A stretch of DNA of 64,000 nt from Aradus depressus (Eukaryota > Arthropoda > Insecta > Hemiptera > Aradidae): assembly GCA_963662175.1 (NCBI GenBank), contig OY759224.1, positions 32,063,489-32,127,488 on the forward strand. Reading direction: 5' to 3'. The notes below the pieces were generated by a model. The model did not search any database, was not told the DNA's origin, and saw only the letters and a list, made by a program, of their open reading frames with translations. Shown one piece after another: positions 22,001 through 34,300 of this stretch (the first letter of the stretch is position 1; each line of letters opens with the position of its first letter). The translations under genes were made by a program, and so were the position numbers.

Positions 22001-25000
22001 ACGCCTCTGGATTTGTCTCTCTCCAGATTCGTCATGCTGCTACTCTGCAACAGAAGCTCTTATCCTTGCATTTGTTCAACAATTATAAAGAAAATTTACA
22101 TAAACCGGTCATGCAAAGGTTAAGCTTGTGTTGCAGTGAATTGTTGCAATTCTCTCGAATTTCGTGTTTCGATACCTTTGCACACCACGTGATATTATAC
22201 ATTTTTTATTCCTTTTTTGGGGTATATTTACCCTTTTTTCGTCGTCAGTTTATTTTTTTTTTTTGAATGAAACAATTTTTATGTATACGCTATACATAAA
22301 AAGTGCATACACTATGAAACTTTAAAAAAATATTTAACAAAAATAGTGAAAAATTATTACACTTTTATACACAACGGAGTAAAGAATACAAGGAAAGAAC
22401 CTAATAGAGAATTATCTCACCTTAAACCCCATTCAAAACTCTTACACAATAATGAGACAATAACTTCTTTTTTTTTTACAAAAAATAACTTTCTTTTTAT
22501 ATTTCCTATCCCCAGATTCTAAAGAGGGAGACACAACACAAATTAGATTCTATAAACGTGCCCCCAAGAAAATGGGGATATGAAAGAACCGACTCAAGCC
22601 ACACACTTTTTTATTACACACAAGGGACAGAGAAAGAGGAGAGAGGGGGGAATACAAAGTTTTTCTCGGGTGCCTCCCCCCTCCCCTCCCCCTCTATAAG
22701 GTTGGAAGAATTTCAGCCCCCCCCCCCCCTTTATATACAAATATACCTCCATATGTAATAAGACCTGCTCCGATTTACATGTTATTTGAATTTTCATATA
22801 ATACAACCTTTTTTTTCTTTATTTTTTCCCCTGTATTTTCATTTTACTAACAATGAAACAATGGTCTCAGACTGATCCGCGAATATGTTATTGCACTATG
22901 GAGTTCCGTTGTTGAAGATTCTCTCAATATCAGGGAGACCATTGAAACTATATTACTGAAATTTTATACAAAATTAAACAAATGATATGTAGGACCAAGC
23001 GACAAAATACAGTCTTGCTATAATGATGTAGCCCTGGTGTTTTAGGAATTCGGGGGAGTTACTTGTATTTTGTATTTACAACTATATTATAATAAGCAAA
23101 TGTGATGCATAATAAATAAATGTCTTGGATGTTGAGAGAGAAATCATTCAATAATGACACTCCATTATCTTGTTATTACGGATGAGAAAGAGAAATTAAA
23201 AACATATAAAAAAAAAAAAAATAGTTAGATGAAAAAGAAACATAAAACGTTTGTAGATTAGGTTAGGTTACGTTTCATGACTCATGCCCGGGCTTTAACT
23301 ACGAGGTCATATCGCCTACTACCAGAGCGCTCTTTCGTCACTCTGGTGGACATGAGCCCGACTCTATTGTAGGAGTCCTAAATTTTGCTTACCCTAAATT
23401 TTTTTTCATCTAGGGCAGGGGTCTTTAACGAGTTCCTGACATCGTACAGGCTCGGGATCATCGCTTAACGTCCCATCCGAAGGACGGCGTGCTTAAGTTT
23501 ATTTAACCTCTCAGATAAAATAAACTAAGGGCCTCGGACGGGTTTCGGACCCACGTTCTTGACCTCAGATGGCAAGCACGCATACCACTGAGCTACCGAC
23601 GCCCTCACGTTTGTAGATGATTAGTCTTCAATCCACTAGTAGGTCTCGAGGCCATTGCCGCCTCAGTCTCCGAACATGAACATTAGAAAGGGTTCTTGTG
23701 GCAAGTCTCCGGACTAAAGTATTAGGATGAAAGGAAAGGTTAGAATGGAATTTTCTGTAGCGAGATTTAATTACATCCCTTACAAAGGGAATCTGCAGGA
23801 CATTGTGAAGGATAGCATTAGAGACGTAGAATGGAGCGTTTGTGATTTTACGAAGTATACGGGATTGTAGGGTTTGGATTCTATAAGAATTCGAAGGTTT
23901 AATTGAGTCCATACGCCCATCTTGGCTTCAATAATTGGTTGTAAATGAGTCTTTTATTACTTAATGTAAGTTTCGATCTGTTGTCTAAAAGTCGTTTGTA
24001 TCGTCGATTAAGTTCTTGTCTTTTAAGTCTAGTATGAGGGTTCCATGTCAGGCGTATCTCAATAAATAACCAAATGTAGCGGACCCGGGAAGGGGTGTGT
24101 TATAAAGAGTGACCAAAGGACAGGTTGCGGGAGGTTCTCTAAAGTCAAATAACAATTATTTGTTAGCAAACCAATCTGACATGATAAGGAGGGCCTTAAT
24201 AAAAAAGTAACATCAGAAATCATTCCTTTGTCTCATCGTAAATCTTATTAGAAATCTAATGTTATCTTTTGAGGGGGACACACATACACGTATGTTTGTT
24301 ACGGTGAGATTAGTCTGGTAAATTCTCTCTGATGAGAAATTCAATTGTCTTCAAAGAGAGTAGACTTATCCTTTTAGGAAGGAAACAGAGTCTTAAAAGG
24401 CTTTTTGTCGCTCTCAGGGGGGCGCGCCTCATGTCACATATATCTACTTAACTCCAGTCAACTCGACACACAACAAGACAACAACAATTTCAACATTTGA
24501 CACGCCTACCTTAACCTCAGAAAAGGTGCAATTTCACAATTTCCTAGGTAACTAACTGCACTAGACTGCTCTCATTCAGACCACTGTCACTGCATTATGT
24601 GATATTTGCACAAAACTGTATGCTGTAATTAAACTTTTTTTTTTTTACAGTTCTTCATGAATATCTCATTATCTAGGTCGTATGAAAACAATTCTAAATC
24701 ACAAAAAAAAGATGGGTTCTATTAATTTCTTTGTTTCAGAATGAAAATATTCGCAGTGCGCGCAATTGGGATTTGAAAGGATGGCTATTTTGTAGTTTGG
24801 AGGGATAAGAGCACTGAATGCTTAGGTCCCTAGGTGTGAAACACCAGCCCACCACATATATACATATTGTCTTTTATTCCATTTGCTCTGAAACAACTAT
24901 TCAGGGTGACCAAAGTGCAATATAACACCCTGTTTTCACCCAGGTTGCAGTTACAAATGAAATAAAAAAACACTTTCCACTATTTTTTTTATTCTGACTC

Positions 25001-25337
25001 TAAATGCATTCATTGAACCTTCTCCTAGCCGAGAGCTGCATCCAAACATTTTTTATTTTTTTTTTGGAGAGAGATGCTATATTTTCTTTTTAAAAGTTTT
25101 AAAACTAGGATTTTTTGAAAGGAGAAATGATACAAAAATTATATTGATCAAGTATTTTTGAAGAGATGTTCAAGGTGATCCAAATGTAAATAAGGTCGAA
25201 GCCTTCGCCCCCTCCCCCCCCCCCCCCCCCCCCACACACAGACAAGGGGAAAGATTTAAAATTAAGTCAACAAACTATAAAAAATACGCCACAAAATTTT
25301 ATATGTGTGACCTGAACCCCATTAGAAATAAGCAGAA

Positions 25338-25370
<33 letters not shown>

Positions 25371-28300
25371 ATCAGAGGAGGGACTCAACTCAAAAACCCC
25401 AATAACTGCCGATGTTTCGACATGAAATTTCATATGTGAATTCAAAACCCAATAAGGGCGACATTTACCAATTTTGAGTGGCATTTATACATCACAAGAT
25501 ATAAATGTACACACATATGTGGTCTGGTAAATTCCTCTGAGAAATTCAATTTTCTTCAAAGAGAGACTTAGATCTTACTAGAAGCGAAATGGGTGAACCA
25601 GGGCCTTAAAGGGTCTTTGTCACAGGAGGGGCGGGGGGGAGGGGGGGGGGGATTAAATCTACTTTGTGATGGGGGGAAGGGGCGCCTCGTGTCACACATA
25701 ACTACTTAACTTTAACCAACTCGACACACACACAAGACAACAACAATATCAATATTTCACACTCCTACCTTAACCCTGGGAACAGATGCAATTTCACAAC
25801 TTGCTTGATAACTAACTGTACCAGACATTGTTCCGTCTCCAACTAGCCACAATGTGTCATACTCCACACATGTATGGCCGTCAAATTTCAGACACAAATT
25901 AAACAACCCTCTCTGTATATATATCTATATTGTTGAGATATGCTAACTTAGATCTGTTTAGATTTTGGCCGAAATTAAAAAGAAAATTGATACGTAGAAT
26001 ATATACAGTGTAAACTCGATTTAACGCCAAACTCCCTAAAACATCGAAATTACTTGAATCTGGTTGGTTTACCTTGCTGTCCATACAATGGTCCGCTCTA
26101 CGTAGCATTACATCCACTCTAAATAACGACAACAATACGTCATTACTTAGCAATAAACAGTACTTTCAAGTTACCAAGTTAATAAGAACTGCAGCTGTGT
26201 ACGGTCTTTTGTTTGTTATTTTGTTGCTTTATTGTCTAGCACGTATTTACCTCGACTGTCGGCATCATACGTACCGAAGATTCTAAGAAATTCGTTCTTT
26301 TGTTTGTTGTGATTACCTTGCACGACAAGTTGATCCCACAGTATCCCAAGATATGAATAAAATACATAAGAAAATACAATTAAAATACTGGAGCAGCAAA
26401 AAACGTCAGACAAAGATAACAGACTATACGCAATAAGCGTTGTTATTTGTATCAATATTAATGTTTGTTGTTTGTAAATTCTATACTTTCTTAGTAAATA
26501 CATATTATAATAGTAAAATACTATTAAATGTAATGTAATATGTATTGATTTTTCTTCTCTTCATTTAACGACACTCTCAATAACGCCATAAAATGAGCAG
26601 TCCCTTAAATGTCGCTACATAGAGTTTACACTGTATATATAAAATACTGGTGTTGTATCTTACCCTTCCTTTAAATTGGACAGTAGCGACTTGGAGTCTA
26701 AATGGGGGCAATTCTGCCCTAAAGGTGGCCCCAGGACTGAAGACAACTGTATCTGTGGGACAGGGAACAGATTCTAAGTCAGGAGTCGCCATGTTAGTTC
26801 CGGACCAACTCGCTGGAGACAACCAGGCGCCTGGCGAACGACGCTCGAACACATTCTCTGCAAAAAAAAAATTTACAAAAATTACACTGTATTATAAAAC
26901 TATCATCTGTTCATATTTAGTTGAGAATTGACAGTCAAAATCAATTTTTTGTTGTCATATTTACTATCCAGAGACGTTTCAAGACAGAACTACATGAATA
27001 TGGATTGTGTTCTTAAATGCAATGTGAAATTGTTCAATACAAAAAGTATAGCAATAACATACTTTATAAGAGCATCTATGAAGTCACATCTCTGCAAACA
27101 AAGCCAGAAAGTATAAAAACTTTCTTTACTAGTGGAATGGTTGAAGAAACATATTGAAAACAGTCTCTGTCAGAACGAATGACAGGAGTGGCGAACAAAA
27201 GTTGAAAGTTGTAAGATACAGAGGAAGGTTTTATCTTAGTGCTGTTATAAGTCGTCTTGAAGAAAGCTTGTGTCTTTAGATAAACTTTAAGAAGATTAGG
27301 AAGAGAAGGATGGGTCTATAAGACGATTTGTGTCTTTGTTTTTACAAAAGTAGTTTACTTCGGCAGAAGGAACTGAACTAGCTTTAAATAATACCTACCC
27401 AGTTTCCTCTCCTAACTAAATAACAGCTTCTGGTACATAAAATGTCCCAAGTAATAACTCTTGTTAAGTCTTCTCACAAGTCTGGTAATTAGTAGCTTAC
27501 TTTATATAGGTAATACTTCTTAGTAGACAAGTAGATGAGCAAGGACAAGTAGTCTCTTTTGAGGACTTAAGGACAGCAAAATTATCAATTTAACTTGGGT
27601 TACCATAATATTTTCAAAATTAGTAGTAATTAACGAAAAACAATGGGCGCACCAACTCACTTGATGTCTTTTAGATCTTGAGTATTCGAGTTTAAATGAA
27701 TTTTACAATCTAACTTAAGGACAGGAAAACAATTAATTCACTGGGGTCTATCGCGGCTAGGGTAACCATAGTAACATTTTGAAAACAAGAAGTAATGAGC
27801 GAAAAACGCTGGATATTGCGCTCCTAGCCCCGGATTCTAATTATTTTGTTCATAAAGACAGGTACAATAAAACTGATTAATTTAATTTAATAATAATTGT
27901 TATTATTATAAACTTTTCTAATTTTAATATCTACAACATTAGTATTAATGGTATAAGTGTTATTAATGATGCGTTGAAATTATGGAGAAATGTAACTTAA
28001 AATTTAAAAACAAAAATATTTGTTACTTAGAAACGTGCCTACAAAAACTCACTCGTCTTTTTTTTTTACTTATCGTCGGTCTAAACGTGATGATACCTCA
28101 TATGTGCAAAAAGTCAACTTTAGAGGAGAGACAATAACTGATTAAAAAAATATTCATTATAGGAAACCTCAATTTTTTCGACATTTGTATTAAGTGAGAT
28201 GTATATGCATGCCTTGAATTGTTTTGAAGCCAGTTTGCAAATCCAAGTAAAGAATTAAACGTAAAACGTACTTGACGGAGTTACCAGGTTTCACCAGAAT

Positions 28301-31300
28301 TTCGTTCACATTTCTTTTGCAAGTTACTGTTCTTCAAACCGTATTTCATGTTTTTTTTCGGTTTATGTCGTATACAAGGTTCCAACTAAATCAATATATA
28401 TATATTTTTTTTTGTAAAAAAAAAACAATTTTCGGAAAAATGTCGCTTACGAGGAATTACGTTTAGGCCGACAATATTAAGTATACGAATTTAAATGTAC
28501 CTATTTTATATCTCAAAAACATTTTAGCTTTGTTTGGTGAACATTTTTTGATCATAATAATAAGTAAATAAACATCTTACATTGCACACTAATGTAACAA
28601 TAATTTCAAACATCTAAAACTAAATCATTCTTAAAAGACATTTCACAGTTGGCAGGAGTGTTGGGTGATGTCACGTACCCTATGTTTGAGCAGAACTTTT
28701 AAGGATGCCAGGAAATTTGCTAATTCAATGTTTTATTTAACGTTTTTGTGAACTTTTGTTTGTTTAAACACGTAAACAAATTGTCTCAAGAAAATTTACC
28801 TTTTTATTATTTGAAAAGTTATTTATACCCATAAAAGTGAGCAAAATTACTTACTTTTCACCCAAGTTACGGGTGAGAATGAAGCCCAACATCAACTCGA
28901 CCGAAAAACCGGTCAACACGAAAAATGGACTCACGGATAACCTCAAAGCACGACTGAACAATACAGGTAACCCAAATCAGTCGAACTCACCCCGATTAGT
29001 GAGCCAGCCGAAGAGACCCTGTCCCCCAGAAGAAGACATGGAGTTCCCAGCACTCCCGGAGTCAGCCATGCAGCTAGACGGAGAGCCCTCACCGGGGGCC
29101 AGACACACCCAGCCCAAGCGGAACAGGTACGCAATTCATTCCACTATAGCCACGCACAACACATTCGCGCCACTCGCAGCACTCATCACCGACCAACACA
29201 CTAACGATACCACCCCACAGACCGAAAAACAACTTAAAATCCCCCCAATTTTCCTTTGTGAAGCCGACGATTTTCAAAAAGTACTGACAGACATTAAAAG
29301 TATCACAACATCTCCCTTCGAAACAAAACAATGCCACAAAAAAATTAAAATATTCCTTATGACATCTGAAGACTTTAGGAAACTGACCAAATTTTACCAA
29401 ACAAATGACGTAAAATACTATACTTTCCTGAACCCCGAGGATAGGAAACTTTCCGTTGTTATCCGAGGGGTTCCATACTCCCTGACTGAAACCGAAATCC
29501 AAGACGAACTAACCCCGACATACCAAGTCCTGAGTGTAACAAGGCTACTGAACAAGGACAAAGGCCCCACTCCACTGTGTGCTGTCGAGCTCCAGAATAC
29601 TCCGGAGGGGAAAGCGATTTTTCAATTATCTCGTCTCTTTTACACTATAGTGACTGTCGAACCGCGGAAGAGGTCTCAACGCATTGTGCAGTGCACGAAT
29701 TGCCAGCAAGTGGGACATAGCAAGAACTTCTGCCACCTTGACCCAAAATGTGTCAAGTGTGCAGGAGATCATCATTTCACAGCTTGCCCATCACGTACTC
29801 TCCAAGAGTCCCCAAAGTGCTCTAATTGTGGTGGAAGCCACCCCGCCAATTATAGAGGCTGTGAAACCTTCTTAAAACTTCAATCACGAATCACACACAG
29901 AAAACACATACCAACCCACATTCATGACACAACAAATGCAAATCCATCTAGACTTACTCCCCAACCAGTCTCAGAAAATCCTCCACAGTCACAGCAAAAC
30001 ATCCCCTCAGGAGCTAAATCAAACCCTTGGTTTACCCGGAGCAGACACCAGCAAGCACCCCTCATCAAACTAACCTCAACGAACAAGACCCCTCATCAAA
30101 CCTATTTGACATACTACTAAATTTAATTAAACCTTTCATTCCCAAAATCAAATACTTCATTTCCACAATACTCAAGAACATACTTTCTTCCAATTATGGT
30201 CAGCCCTAATTCCACAGTTGATCAAAATTTAACAATCCTAAATTGGAACGCGAATGGGTTGAAAGCAAAGCAACAGTCTTTCAGTAACCTCCTAACACGA
30301 TACAACATAGACATAGTTTGCCTAACAGAAACACACTTCAAAGCGACAGACACATTCAGACTGACAGGATACGTGACATACAGACGAGACAGACAAACCC
30401 GAATAGCCTCTGGAGGGGTAGCTGTTTGTGTGAAGAAAAAAATAAAGCATTCCCATCTACTTCTTCCTGAACTGGAGCACCTGGAGGCTGTCGGGATTCA
30501 ACTGACACTCACCAACGGATACCAACGACCAAACTTAAGAATAAAACTGACAGACCTAGAACACATTTTTACAGGAGACGCGACTGCACTTTTCGGGGAC
30601 CTCAATAGCAAGCACACAATCTGGGGCTGCAGAAGAACCAATAACAATGGGGTCAGACTTTTGTCGGCCACAAACAACCTCGGTGTTCAGGTCTCAGCCC
30701 CAGACGAACCAACCTTCTACCCGTCACAACACAGATATCATCCAGACATCCTAGACATCACACTTATACAAAATTTCACATTCCCAATATATCACGAGAC
30801 ACTAACAGAACTCGATTCAGACCACGTCCCCGTCCTTAACACATTCACAGCACACAAACACTACACCGAACCGCTTCCACGACTTATAACATGAAAAATT
30901 GATTGGAAAACTTTTCAATGAGAAATGGATCAAACTCATGAAATTCCAATCTACTACAATCACACAGACGACATAGACTGGGCAATACAGACATTCACAC
31001 AAACTGTTTACACATCTGTTCACAATGCTACATATCACCACTTCAAAGACAGACGACCACATATACATGACTCCATTCCCACTCAAATCCTAGCACTAAT
31101 TCACGAAAAAAACACGGCTCGCAAACGCTGGCAAAGAACAAGAAGTGATGTAAATAAAAGAGACCTCAATCGCTTGACCCGACGGGTGAGATGGGAGCTC
31201 GACAACCACAGAATTTGTAAGTACAGGGCTTACTTGACCGACATGACCCCCGGCGATAGTAGTCTCTGGAAAGAAACCCGACGAATTTTGAGACAAAACA

Positions 31301-34300
31301 CATCCTTGCCCCCACTGACAGACGGACATCACACCGAGCGACGAAGACAAATGCGAAATCCTGGCAACACACCTCGAACAAAAGTACCGCACACACGACA
31401 CTGCTAACACAGACATGAACACCACAGTACACACATATCTATCCATACCGACACAAACTGTTGAAAATTTCATCAAGTTCACCACTCCCTCAGAAATCAC
31501 AACATTAATAACAAACTTAGCAAACAACAAGGCCCCCGGTGAGGATCTCATTCCGAACATAGTGCTGAAGAAGCTGCCACCCAAGAGTATAGCCTTTCTA
31601 ACCGGTCTGTTCAACGCATGCCTGCGATGCAGCTATTTTCCTCGAAATTGGAAAAACGCGGTTGTAATCGTCTTCCATAAACATGGTAAGCCCAAGCAAG
31701 AGCCGGACAGCTATCGGCCTATAAGCCTTCTGAACTCGTTATCGAAGATCTTCGAACGACTAATATTGAGAAGACTGGGTTCTCACCTGGAAAGCGCAGG
31801 AATTGTTCCAGCTCACCAGTTTGGTTTCAAACATAATCATTCATCTGTGCACCAGCTACAGAGGGTCTCGGAAAAGGTTGTGAATGGTTTCGAACAGAAG
31901 ACATATACAACCTTTGTCTTTTTAGATGTAGCTTCCGCGTTCGACTCGGTGTGGCATGAAGGTCTCTGCTATAAGCTGAGGAAGACATGGGCTCCACAGT
32001 ACTTGGAAAAGATCGTTGATTCCTTTTTGGAGAACAGGACGTTTCAAGTGCGGGTCAGCAACAGCGGGTCCTCAGCTCCAAGCGTAGTATTCTGGCGGGA
32101 GTGCCACAGGGAGCTATCCTCAGTCCCCTCCTCTTCAGCTTATACTGCTGCGACATCCCCGAGCCATGTAATACCACTCTAGCACTATATGCAGACGACA
32201 CACTACTTATGTATCAACATGAAGACCTCCAGACAGCAGTTGACATGTTACAAACTTCTCTCAACCACGTCTCCAGCTGGTTCGCTCTATGGAAGCTTCA
32301 GTTGAACGCCAGTAAAACAGAAGCGAAGATTTTTGCCCTTCGCCGATTTTTTACAGAGGACCAGAGTAGGCTGCGGGTTGACGGACTTCCCATTCCATGG
32401 AACCCTAAAGATCAGGCTGTCCGGTACCTTGGTATATTCTTAGACACACGGCTCACATGGAAACTTCACATCAACACAAAACTTACACAAGCATACACCC
32501 GTTTAAAACATCTCTATCCACTCATTAACCGCAACACACCCCTCAAACACTCTTGCACACTGCTCCTGTACAAAGCGTTACTTCTCCCATTGTTAACATA
32601 CGCCTGTCCAATATGGCATGGCGCCAACTGGGAGTTCCTCGGGTCGCAGCCTATTTAAGGTCCTTAGTAGATAACTACCACGGAAGACTAGGCCTGTGTT
32701 CTGGAGCAGCCCACTACAATCTTGGCCAGCCTACTCTCCACAGAAGGCTCAAACCAAGATTATACCAAGACATTATTATTAATTAATTTCATTTTATATT
32801 TTCCATTTTATACTTTGTGTGAAGAACCAAGATGTTCTGGTCCAAATAAAGTGTGTTGTTGTTTTAAAAGACATTTCAAAAATCTCCCCGACGCCAAAAA
32901 GGGGTAGGATGGTAAGCCTCCATTAAACCCATCTGAAGAGACAATAACTGTTCATTGAATTCAATAAAACATGAAAATGGGACTGAAAAAAAGAAAGAAA
33001 AAAAAAAAAAACAGGTTATTTCTGATAAATGTTCGCAAGTGGATCTTGGAAGATTGATTGATGATTTGAAAAGGTTGTGAATTCAACCAATCGACTACAC
33101 AGTATTATATCTGATACAATTGAAACATTGCTTCTCATTGGTTTTGTGTTCGGCCAACAATAGCTCCAACAAGACTTTTTGGTCAAATAAAATACCTCTG
33201 ATATAATAACTCTCAACATTTATACAAGTGATTAATCACTTTTAATTACAATTTTTCTCTTCGTATACCTTCAGCCCTTTCACAAACTTAAGAAAAACAT
33301 CTGAGAGGCGCTGTACTTTCTCAACTGTCTGGTGACCACACTTAATTATTTCTCTACACTACATGCCCTTGTCTCCTGAAATTGGGCTTATAATATACCA
33401 GCATTTAAAATCAACAAATATTGTCCATACTAATATTTAATGTATATATTTTTTTTTTAATATATAGCCAAATAATATCCAATGAAATTCCATCCGTACT
33501 CCTTTTGTAACAAAAATAGTTATTCGCCTTATTATTAATTAAAATAAAAATGAAATTTAACAATGCAGAGTATCAAGTGTGATAACATTGAATATTGCAT
33601 TTAAATGTTTGTTATTTTATTTATTTATATAATTTAATGTTAATGTTTTATGTTTGTCCATCAATGCAAACTATGTGTAACTTTCTGTTAGTAACTAACA
33701 AATATTTACTAACAAGAAGTTGTTAGTAGTTAAATAGTAGATTATGTAATTATAAATTAAGAAATAATAGTATAAATAATATATATTTTTATTTTATTTA
33801 TTGACAACAGCTCAATTACGAATTATACTGTCATGTGAAAACAACAAGATGTCAGCAAGAAAATTATAAGTACAGTAATGAATTATAAAGAAAGAAAAAA
33901 AAAAAAAAAAAAAAAGTTTACTTATTCTAAATAAATTAAATTACTATTTCAATGTCTTTAAGAAAGTCTGTTAGTTTTTTATATTTGTCTTTGACGGGGT
34001 TCTTCAGCCAAACCTGCAGGGTGTCCGTCCGGTTGAGGTCTGGATACTTCCGTCGGGTCTCCTCCTACTTCAGACACCTCATTATCACATGGTCCATATC
34101 CTCTGTGCTGCCGCACCGGTCGCACTGAGAACTATCAGTCACCTTGTGTAGGTTTCTGTTGACACGCCCGTGGTTCGTCCGAAGCCTGCTCAACTGAACT
34201 ACCTCCCGACGACTCAAGCCCATGTCCTGGAACCATGGTTTTAGATCTACCGTCTTTTGTACATCATAGTGCTCTCTTCCTTTTGATGTAGATTCTTCAA

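Larger units (their letters stand above)
20780..22055 (+). mobile_element. LINE fragment carrying two nested insertions
   Basis: The host sequence encodes reverse-transcriptase thumb remnants: LGLVLNQTLSWKDHVSHISN before the first insertion and short decayed stretches after it. It is split by a SINE (21003-21341) and a LINE tail (21439-21807), each with its own target duplication, so it is the oldest of the three. Clade uncertain. Confidence 0.65.
28646..32863 (+). mobile_element. Nearly complete Jockey-clade non-LTR retrotransposon
   Basis: 4218 bases between exact 15-bp target duplications. It has a ~190-base 5'UTR starting CAGTTGGCAGG, ORF1 (gag, 28837-30120), ORF2 (endonuclease plus reverse transcriptase, 30196 to about 32780) and a short 3'UTR ending in a GTT-repeat tail (GTGTGTTGTTGTT). 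ORF2 has in-frame TGA codons at 30892 and 30919, frameshifts near 31330 and 32085, and a ~110-base deletion near 32615, so this copy is dead. The plus strand is rich in C and A compared with the flanks. It is inserted in amnionless intron 2, antisense to the gene. Full 5' end plus duplications show it inserted as a full-length copy. Confidence 0.97.

Noticed and set aside
28943..29502. Minus-strand frames inside the Jockey ORF1
   Set aside because: Shadows of the gag-like ORF on the plus strand, which has clear zinc knuckles.
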